Shown: positions 26,501 to 36,785 of the stretch, piece by piece
Layout of the letters: each line of letters starts with the position of its first letter
Position numbering within the stretch: the first letter of the stretch is position 1
From: Rotaria sp. Silwood1
Lineage: Eukaryota; Rotifera; Eurotatoria; Philodinida; Philodinidae
Assembly (NCBI GenBank): GCA_905250075.1
Contig: CAJNOP010000098.1
Location: forward strand, 394,757-458,756
Direction of reading: 5' to 3'
DNA length: 64,000 bases
Program-made: the position numbers and the translations under genes
The notes under the pieces: model-generated
The model's database searches: none
Seen by the model: the letters and a program-made list of their open reading frames with translations, nothing else
Told to the model about the DNA's origin: nothing

Positions 26501-26916
26501 ATCTGAAATAACACTTCGAACATTTGAAAATCTAAAACTAAATTGTTTATTATTTCATACTCTAAAAAAAGAAAACATTTTTTATGAATTGAATAAGATG
26601 TTTAGATTCAAAAAAAAACGATTATGAATAAAAGATACTTCATAAACAATCAATTATTATTAATCATTGAAGATTTTTCCCGGCACAAATAATTTTTTAG
26701 TGATAAGAAAAATAGTCAATAGATAATTAAAAAAAAAATCTTTTTTTCATAGAAAAGTATATTTCCATGGAAACGATCAATTTCAAAAAAGAAAAAAAAA
26801 GAATCATTCGATTTTGTTTAGTTGACGTTGTCAAGAACTTTGATTATTGATCTAGAGAGAGTTATGATTGAAAAGTGCTGAGACAATAACTGATGTCATC
26901 ATTGATTACATATTTA
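20587..26916. other. 6.3 kb without a convincing gene; scattered decayed fragments
   Basis: Mostly AT-rich DNA. The part from about 21300 to 23200 has a higher GC content and the look of decayed transposon sequence. A short frame at about 21575-21640 reads YMGEHNHLSITLDEE, which is weakly reminiscent of the end of a FLYWCH zinc finger. ATT repeats lie at 22306-22322. Frames at 23280-23564 and 24015-24197 have no homology I recognise and no splice context. Confidence 0.4.
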
Positions 26917-29583
26917 ATGGGAAAGTTTTTTCTTTTTCTTTTTCTTTTTTTTTTTGTTTTTCATCACCAAGCAAATATTAAAAAACCGAATGTTAATATG
27001 AAAATATTTTCTTATGAATTAAAAAAGAAAATTTAGTTTTTGAAATTAAATAAATATTAAATTAATTTAAATTAAATATTTTTAAAAGAAAAACTCGTCA
27101 AAAATTGGAAAATAATTCTTCAACAAATAATAAAGAAGATTCATCAAATTCAAATGAAAATAATCAACCATCATATTCAACATCAACTTGTTTACCTTAT
27201 TTACAAATTGAATATGCTGTATTTACTGGTTCTCTTGCTCAATGTAATATTGGAGAATTAATTCGACAACCAGAAGGTGTTGATCAAAATGAATGGATTG
27301 CTAGTCATAGTTTGTATTCTATTTTAATATTAATTTTTTTGTTATTATTGTATATAGTTGTTTCTTTTTTTAACCATATCACTATATTATATGGTGCAAT
27401 ATCTCATTTATGTACAACATCAACATGTCCAATTATGATTGGTCCACAAAACAGGTTTACATCAAATTTATTAATTATTAATTATTAATTTTTTATTTTT
27501 TATTTTATTTTAATTGAAGTTTATATTATTGGATTGATGAACGAGGAAAAAAAGTGAAATATTCAGCACCACAATATATTGAATTAATCATAACTTTTAT
27601 TCAAAAAACTCTTTCGAATGAAACTATTTTTCCTACAAGACTTGGTAATTATTATTTATAAGTTAAATACTTGATCAATATTGAAACTAAAATATATAAT
27701 TTTAATCATATTAGATTAATTGTTTGACTTAATGTTGATCTATTTTAATCATTATTTATTGTGATTGTTAATTGAAAACAATTAACAAATATCATTATAG
27801 AATACAATTAAATGATCAATAACGATCAAATATAATTCAAACAATTTTATTCTATAAGATTCTGTTTTTTTAGATATATATATGACAGGTTATTTCAAAA
27901 AGTTTTTTTCTAAGTCGTATTTCCTTTTGAAAATCTTTATTACATTAAGGTAGATTAAAATAATGTTCTCATAAAATGTAAATTGATGTATTTCATATTA
28001 TATTAAGAACGGTCTAAAAAGATTTTAGTTTCTTGTTTACTGATAAATAATTCTAATTATTTCTAAGAAAATAAATTCAATGATTATTCATTAAATAGTT
28101 TCTCTATAAATTATTTTAATATTCACTAGAAAATTCTTCAATTAGACGAATATATATTTTTCTAAACATATTTAATTGTCTAATAAAATTTTTTATTGTG
28201 TATATTTATGATAATTTATTCGATTATGTTCGAATATTGAATAGTTTATCAAAGATATACACTAAAACCTTCCATAGTAAACACTTCTCTATAATGGACA
28301 TTTTTAAAAAGTCTGCAAGATGTTTACTATAGAGAAGTTTTAATATATTCATTTTTATATGAATATAATATAAATTTTTATTAATAATAATATCTATAAA
28401 GAGATATCAAATCTTAGATAAACATATTTAGTAAACCAACGTCATTGAGTCGATGACATTTACTGATAAAATAACTAAGAAGTAAATCAATAATAATTCT
28501 TTATTAACAGATGTTAGATAAAATAAATTAAGTATTGAATTAAATAGAGCAAAATGTCTACTCTCAAATGCACTATAGTTGATAGATTTAATGATGACCT
28601 TTAAGGATATTGGATAAATTTTTCTGAACCTTCATATTGAAAAAAAATAGGGTTTTTAAAAATTTATTTTCCGGTTTTTCGAGTATACTATTTGCCAGGG
28701 CAAATCTTACTCAATAACGACTCAATATAGAAGTGATAATGTTTTTTTTATTGCATAGAAGACAGTTAAGGCTAGATCGTAACAGAGCCCGATTTTTGAA
28801 TTTCTGTATTGGCGAAATAAAAAACTTACATATGTCATTTTTATCAGCGATTTTTTGGTCATAAATTCGAGAATTTTTCGAAAAAGATTTTTTAAAAAAC
28901 AAACAAAGGGAATTTCAAAAAATTGAGTTCTGTTGCGACCTAGCACTAAGGGTACTCTACAACTTAAAAAGCCACCACGGCATGTTAACTCGTATCCTGA
29001 TTGTGAAAACCGTGCCTGCGTACAGGGTATTTTAGACTAATAAATTGATTATAACTCGCATATTTGAGGAGATATTTTAACCGTGATCTACTCGAGCCAA
29101 GACTGAATTATGTAAAAAAAAAAAAGAGTGGGGGGGGGGGGGGGGGGGGGGCGAGCCCTTAAATAAACACAATAATGTAAATAAATATGAAATAATGTTA
29201 ATATTAATTTAGATCATAAATTTCCTTCAACATTTTCGATAATAATTCGTAAAATGGTACGTTTATTATTTCATTGTCTATCACATATATATGCTGTTCA
29301 TTATCATCAATTAATACAATATGAATTACATCCACATTTAAATAGTTTATTTCTTCATTTTATATCATTTTTAATTAAATCTGATATAATTAATTCGGAT
29401 TGTTCAACTGTAAATACAAATTCGAATTCGAATTCATTACGAATATCTGCTCAATTTGAAATACGTGAACTTCGAACAGAACTTGAATCATTATCTCTTC
29501 TATATCAATTATTAGCTAAACAATGGCAACATGCTTATGCTCAAGCATCGGCACTTAAAAGAAAAGCATCAATCACTCACTAA
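26917..29583 (+). CDS. MOB2: MOB kinase activator 2-like
   Basis: Well-supported exons are 27089-27309, 27358-27454, 27520-27644 and 29213-29583, all in phase with GT-AG introns. A tentative 8-nt first exon (ATGGGAAA, 26917-26924, donor GTTTTT) would give a start MGKKTRQKLE and 273 aa; otherwise the start is unresolved, since no ATG precedes the conserved part of exon 27089-27309. MOB features in order: PEGVDQNEWIASH, FFNHITILYG, the zinc ligands CTTSTC, then YYWIDERGKKVKYSAPQYIE. Next come ETIFPTRLGHKFP and LLFHCLSHIYAVHYHQL, carrying the two zinc-ligand histidines, and HPHLNSLFLHF. The YYWxDERGKKVK and EFPSxF...FHVLAHIY pattern fits MOB2 better than MOB1, MOB3 or MOB4. MOB2 binds NDR/LATS-type kinases. 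After the Mob fold comes a Ser/Asn-rich and helical tail of about 70 residues. Confidence 0.88.
28261..28344. mobile_element. 84-bp miniature element inside a MOB2 intron
   Basis: The left end ACTAAAACCTTCCATAGTAA and the reverse complement of the right end (ATTAAAACTTCTCTATAGTA) form a terminal inverted repeat of about 23 bp. The left end also contains a second motif, ACTTCTCTATAATGGACA. This 'AAAACCTCTCTATAGTGGACA' style of terminus is typical of pogo-like DNA transposons; that assignment is inference. It lies in the fourth intron of the MOB2-like gene. Confidence 0.5.
29130..29151 (+). repeat. 22-nt guanine homopolymer
   Basis: An uninterrupted run of 22 G directly follows an A-rich run (29114-29125) and GAGT, 61 bp before the last MOB2 exon. 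It could form a G-quadruplex in DNA or pre-mRNA. Run length in assemblies is often unreliable. Confidence 0.85.
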
Positions 29584-32500
29584 GATTTATTTTACTTACA
29601 TATATATTTACAATAATATTTACTTTGTTTTTACTGTTCTGGTTTTTAGAAAGAAGATAAATTGAACAATTTCTTGTTTTGATTTTTTTATTTTTCTGAC
29701 AATGATTAGGTTTTTTTTTCTTTCTTGAATCTTACAGTATTGTGATATTAAATATTCGTTTTGAATGAATTTTATTGCATCAACATATTAAACAGTTGGT
29801 TTTTTTTTCAGTGATTAATTCGTCGAGACTTTTTTTTGTTAATCTTTGTTGTTTTTTTTTTCAAAAAAAAAAAGAAAATTTATATTCGTTCCTAACAGGA
29901 TTTTTTTGTTGAAAAACTATCACATATGAAACAAAAAAATTTAAATTGACAATCACATTACAACTAGAATATGTTAATGTTAAATAAAATAAAACTGATT
30001 TGAAAAGGATTTGTTCATAAATAGTAACAATACATCGTAATGTTATATTACATCGAATGACCCATTTATTATAGTTCTATCTTAAAAACATATGACAGTC
30101 AAAATGTTCAAACAAATTCTATTGAAAATATCCTTGTGATAAATATTGATTCAATGTTTAGAACAAATTAATTTCTATGCTCAAAAATCTATTCATTATA
30201 ATCAGTTCCTTGGCCAACTTCATTTTACTACTTTCACTTATAGTTTGCTCAAAAAGTAGAAGATTTTCAAAAATTTTATCAATTATATTTGATATGAATT
30301 TTATTATTCCAGCAAAATGAACACAAAACATAATAGGACTCTTTACTGTCACATACTTAATAGTGAATATTGTTTCAAAAAAGAGATATTTCATATAAGC
30401 CTATTTCTACTATAAAATATTAGTTAGAACAATTATTGATACTATAGATACAGTGAGACCTTTAAGATATATCAGTGTGTTTGAATATTCCTTCACTCAT
30501 TAAAAATTATATGGTCGTCATAAACATGATAAGAACAAATATGAAAATACTGTTCTTGTAGCTAATTATATATTCATATTCTACTTATTTTGAGTCGTGT
30601 AGATATTGATCGATATTAATAATAATTTGATAAGAAGAGTAAAAATTGACATAGTGTCATTCATTAACAGAAGATCTATTGCAATTAAAAATAAATTAAA
30701 AGAGTAATTAGAACATTTCGATGAAGAGATTCTTGAGTTAGTCTGTCGTAATTTTTCAAAAGATATTTTTGAGAACTTACGCATAGTTTCTATCGATATG
30801 AAAACTCCATCTGATTTATAGCAGCTTTATTCATAAGAAATAATATGATAATAGAATTATCAAAATGAAAATGACGATAATCCTTCGTTCATATGAATGT
30901 GAGTGTAGATTACAAGACAACGAGAAAAATGTTTCTAGGCCAAAGTTGAGAATCCAGTATTTCTGCATAAACTTTCTTTATGATCCATGATACATCTTGA
31001 AAATCTAACTATGCAAGATGATATATGAAATTCTGCATCCAGTACAATCGACTGCAAAGCCAACACAGTTTCAGGAACAAATTTCAACAAGAAATACTCG
31101 AGTCTGCTAGTCTTTTGAAATCGATTAAAACTAACACAATTAACTCGATACTGGCAGTAGTACGAACGAATGTGTCACATAAGAACTTCGTATCTAACAC
31201 TGATTCGTACAAATGGCTCATCCGCAAAGAATAGAGGATAACCTAAATAAGTTGTTAAAATAGACTTTTTTTCCGTTGTATAAAATCATTTTCATTCATT
31301 ATATAAGTTAAATCTATTATGGTATAGACAAGTTCATATACATACAATATTGCTGGAGTACTGGTGCAGTAATTTGAATAGTCGTGTTCATAAGTTGTTC
31401 TAATATGATGAATATTTTCAGTGGAGTATATGAACATGAGCAATTATTTTACTTTCACTAAACTTATTCTAGATGTCACCATTTTTCAAGAAATTCAAGA
31501 CATTTTCCCGATTGAAGAACAAAAAAACCCATTAAGAATAATTAATCTATTGAAAAAAAAACAACATGTAAGGAAAAATACACTTCAATTCACAGAGAAA
31601 AAAAAGATACAAATTAATGGAGAACTTTCTTGAGATTTAATTTTTAAAAAATCGTATATGACAAATATATATATTCATAATAAAATGAGTATTATTTCAT
31701 TTTTTGAATAATTATTTTCTTTAATTTTAGCATACTTCTAGATAAAATATGAATAAGATATATTTTATTTTAGTTTTATTTAGATACTATAAATAATTGT
31801 TTTTTCTTACATTTACTTTCAAATCAAACATATATTTCTATCGAATTATTTTTTTAAGATTTTTTTTTTTATGAAAGAGAAATATATATTGAAAGTATTC
31901 TTTTTTTAAATTTCTATTTAATTAAATATGCGAACGAGTTCTTTCCATAAGAAATGAAAGAAACTTCAATGTTGCATTTTTTTTTACAATCCTTTTCTTA
32001 TTTATATAATAAATACTACCATTAATATGATACTAACACATTAAGTATAAGATTAGTTTACAAATAGGTGAATGCTGTATGTAAGAAATTGTTTTTTGTT
32101 TTTTTTTTCTTTAATCATCATTAAAATTGTTGAGACAAGTCTCACCGTAATTTATTTATAATTGAAAAAATTTAATAACGTTCTTATCTCATCGGAGTTC
32201 AAAAACAAACTATTTTCGATTTGATTGATAGAATTTTTTTCTAATAAAGAAAATCATATCTTAGATCTTATAGATTTGAAGAAACCTTATGAAAAACGTA
32301 GAATGAAATCTGGTTTCAACAAAAATTAGATCAAATCTTGATATATGGTTCTTGCAAGATCGTATTATCTGTAAGCACCTCTATGATCTTTTTCGAAGGA
32401 TTATATTAGATTTTGGAAGAATTTATCATCAACAGCTGATGTGAGTATAGTAGACACAAGGAATTCTCATAAATTTTCGGCTGATTCTTTAAGGATTGTA

Positions 32501-33240
32501 TAAGATTATATATAAATTATGAAATATCTAATAGTTTAATTGCTTGACTTGAATATTTCCAGAATAATAGTTAAAATTTTCGTTTTATTTTCAATCTTTA
32601 CAAATGTTTTTCTTTAATTCTATGACTATGTAGTATAAATATCTTAACATAATTGAATCAAAAAGTAGTTTCAAATACGATTCGATATTAGTTCTAATAT
32701 ATTTTTCAATGACAAATAAGTCCAGTTGTTTTGTTCTTTTGATTACATTTTCTATCACTAAACATAATGTAAAAATCAAAAGAAAGTCTTTTAAAATAAA
32801 TAGTAAAATCAATAGAAAATAATTCAAATCAATCAAATTATTTGATAATGTTCTAATTAGTTCATTCAACAGGATAATGATCAGTTTACCAATAAAAAAA
32901 AGGCAGAGATAAATGAAGTGTTAGTCTGCTATTTTAGCTAGTATTTATCTGTATACATTCAAGTGAGTTGACAATTAAATTAGGAATAGTCGTTGAACTT
33001 AAATAACTGAACGCAAATAAAAGATATAAATTTCATATTTACAGTGATGTTGAACTAACCTACTATTTAAAATAAATGAAAATATGGTAATCATCAATAT
33101 ACTTCGATGATAGTTTTGAGTGTAGATTAAATCTATGACAGCTTACAGTTCTAAGAATTGGTACCAGTAACCAGTTCTTTATTTGAAAGCTGGACTTTGG
33201 TAGTAGAGGTGTACTGCTCGAATTGGTGAACGATGAGCAC
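29584..33240. other. AT-rich intergenic DNA with decayed repeats
   Basis: No intact gene. A segment near 31005-31060 (ATGAAATTCTGCATCCAGTA and onwards) resembles 62463-62515 (ATGAAACTCTGCATCTAATA), so it is probably part of a dispersed repeat family. Frames at 30158-30394 (-), 31025-31234 (+), 31421-31633 (+) and 32591-32869 (-) are not recognised. Confidence 0.4.
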
Positions 33241-33247
33241 GCAGCTA

Positions 33248-33900
33248 AGGTGTGTATGTGGCTGTTTGTGGGTATGAGTGTTTTTGCTAATCATCAGCTG
33301 AACCCCCACTCACATTCATCAACATCCCCACTCTAACTCACACTTGACACCTACTATCTCACCCACATACAGCTACAGCTGCACACCCTTATTCAAACTC
33401 ACCCCTCCATCCCCACACCTCGAGATGTGCACATGTCAAACAAGATTTTCTAATCTCAATAAAAGATGTACGCGCTGTTTCATCAATTTTATTGATAAAG
33501 TCTTGTTTGACTGTGCATTTTGTACAGAAATGTTTTGTCTTTCAGTCTACGCATTTAAAAATATATTACAGGTATGCTTTATGAATTAATTCGATAAATA
33601 TGATGACTGGAGCCAAATTGGTCCTGGTCATTGTTTCGCTAAAGTCATTGATAGCGAAGGCTTGTAATATATTTTGAAATGTATAGATTGAAGGAGCAAA
33701 TATTTCTCTACAAAAAGCACAGTTAAACAATATTTTAACAATGAATCTGATGAAACAGGGTGTAAATCTTTTATCAGGACTAGAAGTTTTCTTGATCCCG
33801 TGTATATTTTTACCTGCATCCTCACCCTCACCCAAACCCAAACTCCCACTCTCACGCCCACACACAGTCACATCCTTATCCCAACTGACATCCATACCCT
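33248..33900. repeat. degenerate telomere-like tracts around an inverted duplication
   Basis: A GT-rich tract (33248-33285, with TGTTTGTGGG) is followed by a C/A-rich tract (33302-33420, with CCCCCACTCACA, CACCCACATAC, CCCCACACC). A second C/A-rich tract lies at 33814-33890 (CCTCACCCTCACCCAAACCC, CGCCCACACACAG). Between them, 33445-33570 and 33650-33785 form an imperfect inverted repeat, about 75% identical. Each arm can be read as a similar peptide, KRCTRCFINF...CAFC against KRFTPCFIRF...CAFC. Whether this was ever coding is unclear. Confidence 0.6.
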
Positions 33901-33904
33901 AGTT

Positions 33905-33999
33905 GCGTGCTCAATTTTCCGGTGTTCAACGTTTCCGTGCTTAATGTTCCTCGTGCTGATCGTTCTCGTGCACATCGTTCCGGTTCCGGTTCTCGTACT
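33905..33999 (+). repeat. ~15-bp degenerate minisatellite
   Basis: Successive units begin CGTGCT or CGGT and end TTC: CGTGCTCAATTTTC, CGGTGTTCAACGTTTC, CGTGCTTAATGTTCCT, CGTGCTGATCGTTCT, CGTGCACATCGTTC. The array abuts the left terminus of foldback element C. Confidence 0.6.
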
Positions 34000-34553
34000 G
34001 CTCACGCTCATGAGCGCTCATATAAGTGTGAGCGTTTCTTCTGTACTTCGAATATACGAGCAAGCTATTGTAAGGGCGGTGCATACTGTTGTTCAGGTCA
34101 CATGGAAGAGGATCATGGATAATCGGTACTTGGCCCGAACAATTACTAAGAAGAAACTTGACTAAAATCTGATTGACTGAGCAACGGCCAATCAGATTGT
34201 AGTAGGATTTTTTCTTCGATTGTAAAAACAAAACATAGTGTTATTCGGGCTGATTAGGGTCATCGGAGGGTGCTCTTTAATTTGATTCAAACTGCAGAAT
34301 GCGTTGTCCTTACGATAGCCGAGAAACAACTTATTCAAATCTGATTGGCTGATCAACGGCCAATTAGATTTGAATAGTCATTTTTTTCTCCTATTGTAAA
34401 GGACAGAGCATACTATTGTTCGGGCTGATCAGCGATTATCCATGATCCTCGTACCATGTGATCCGCAAAACAGTATGCTTTGTCTTTACTATAGCTGACT
34501 CGTATATTCGAAGTATAGAAGCAACGTTCATATGAGCGCTCATGAGCGTGAGC
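34000..34553. mobile_element. 554-bp foldback element C with nested direct repeats
   Basis: Outer inverted arms of about 125 bp: GCTCACGCTCATGAGCGCTC at 34000 and its exact reverse complement ending at about 34553. The match continues through ACTTCGAATATACGAG, AGCTAT, GCATACTGTT, TCACATGG and GAGGATCATGGATAATCG. Inside are two direct repeats of about 105 bp (34155-34258 and 34328-34432). Each carries its own small hairpin around CAACGGCCAAT (AATCTGATTG pairing with CAATCAGATT) and ends in GTTATTCGGGCTGATTAG or GTTCGGGCTGATCAG. No transposase frame is recognised. Confidence 0.82.
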
Positions 34554-34917
34554 TATACACCTCTGCTTGATGGCCAATTTTCTTCAGATGAACTTGTTCT
34601 ATCAATAATGGTAATCGAGCGATTCTACTCAGTACTTGCTCTAGTTATCAAAAAAAAAGAAAACTGATTACCATACGCCTTTCTTTGACCAGGAACTGTC
34701 ACACGTATATTCTAGATCGTTAAATGACAATAGACTCATTGATTTCCCGATCTGTCGAGATTTTTCGTTAGTTAATTAAATCGGATCAATTTTAATTAGT
34801 TCGAATTGTTTTATTTCGATTGAAATTTGTTGTCAATATACATTGGATAAGATAATTGTGATAAATAATGTATTATTTAGATAAAAAATTGAATATAAAT
34901 CTACTGTAAGAAAGATT

Positions 34918-36785
34918 ATGTCAATAGATCGGTGTCTTCTTAATAAATTTCCAGTTGAAATATTCCATATGATATTTGATTATCTTTCAACAGTTGATAT
35001 ATATCGTGGATTTATAAAAATAAATTCTTATATTGATTCCGTTGTTTCAAATTACAAAAATTATCAATTAAATTTTCGATCGATTCTTAAAAAAGAATTT
35101 GATTTAATTTGTCGTTATATGAATCCACATGGTATTGTTTCATTAATATTATCTGATAATATTGATACTCCTGGTCAATCAAATTTATTTTTATCATTAT
35201 TTAAATTTGAAGAATTTCATTATAATTTACGTTCTTTATCACTTATTAATCTTAATCAAGATTCAATATTATTAATAAATAATTATTTTGATATGTTTAC
35301 TAATTTATCATCATTAACAATACTAAATATAATAAGTGAAGTTCCATCAAAATTATTTTATATTTATCCTAAATTAAATCGTTTAAATATTCCACATGAT
35401 TGGTTATTTAGTAATAAACTATCATTGATGCAACTTGAATATTTAATTATATCAAATCGATGTAAATCAAATGAATTTGAAACAATAATAAATCGTTGTC
35501 CAAAATTAATTTCACTTAATATTTGTCTTGAAAGAGATATTCGTATAAATATAAATGGATTAACATCAAATCTTTCTCGATTAATACTTAATATGTCTCG
35601 TAAGTTACTTTTCTATTATTAGTAAAAAACAAAAAAAAAACAAAATTTATAATTGATTATTATTATTTTTTTGTAAATAGTTTATCAAATAAATATAATT
35701 GAATTAAAAGAAATTTTAAATTGTTTTCCTTATTTAATTTATTTTGAAATTGAATGTCGAAGTGATCTTGATTTATGTGATGGATATCAATGGGAAATAT
35801 TTATTTCAAATAAATTATTTTATTTAAAAAAATTTTTTTTTAAATTTCAATTAATATCTACAATTATATTAAATATAAATGGTATTGAACAAATATTAAA
35901 ATCTTATTCATCATATTTTTGGTTAAAAGAAAAACAATGGTTTATTGCTATTGAATGGGGACAAAGATTAATTTATTCAGTTCCAAAATTTTCATGTCAA
36001 TCAGCTGATAGAAATTTTCGTCCACCAATTCATACAACAATAAATAATGAAAATATTTTTTATGATAATATAAATGCACTTGCACTTTGGGGAGAAACAA
36101 ATTATAAATTTCGATATGTTAAAGAATTATGGCTTGTTGATGATCCATTAATGATTAATATTTTTGATGTTATTGATCTTAATAAAATTGAAACATTAAT
36201 ATTTGTATCATCAAATAATAATTTATCAATTGATACAATATTTAATTTAATATCAAATATGAAAAATGTTAATTCAATACAATTTTTTGATATTCCATTA
36301 TCATTAATTGAATATAAAAAACGAACTTTTATTATTCGACAAATTCATTCAATTGAATTAAATAAAGAATTAAAATCATTATCATTTATTGAAATATTAA
36401 ATAAAATTTTTCCTGAAATACAACGTTTAAATATGAAAATAAAATCAATTGAAGATATTCGAAAAATATTAAATTCTTTTTCAGAATATTTATCAAATGT
36501 GTGTTTTTATTGTAATACATCAAATATATTATTAACAAGAGAATATTTTGAAAAAATCATAGGTCATACAAATTTTACATATCATATTGATTTAAATTCA
36601 ATAACACTTTGGATTGGTATTGAATATGTAAATTTTTTTTATTTATTTTATTTCGATATTTGTTTTGCTTTATCTTTTTTTTTTGTTTTTTTTACTTTTA
36701 GTCATCAAATTCAACTGAATCCTTACAAAGGAAATCTATTGGTTGTTTTTCATGGTGTCATCGACGAAAATCTTTATTGAAATGA
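34918..36785 (+). CDS. F-box protein of the expanded bdelloid type
   Basis: Exons 34918-35599, 35681-36627 and 36702-36785 join in phase to 570 aa across introns of 81 and 74 bp. Residues about 9-50 form an F-box: FPVEIFHMIFDYLSTVDIYR, then KINSYIDSVV. The rest is a long leucine-, isoleucine- and asparagine-rich region with irregular LRR-like beta strands (LRSLSLINLNQ, LSSLTILNI, PKLNRLNIP, CPKLISLNI). It continues through the family-typical YFEIECRSDLDLCDGYQWE, VKELWLVDDP and NKIETLIFVSS. The C-terminus is Ser/Arg-rich (SNSTESLQRKSIGCFSWCHR) and comes entirely from the short last exon. By family it should link substrates to an SCF (Skp1-Cullin-F-box) ubiquitin ligase; its target is unknown. 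The start is the first ATG, immediately before the F-box. Confidence 0.88.

Noticed and set aside
33628..34231. Overlapping GC-rich open frames on both strands (33628-33861, 33800-34165, 33907-34122, 33941-34231)
   Set aside because: They are low-complexity translations of the C/A-rich tract, the minisatellite and foldback C, not genes.
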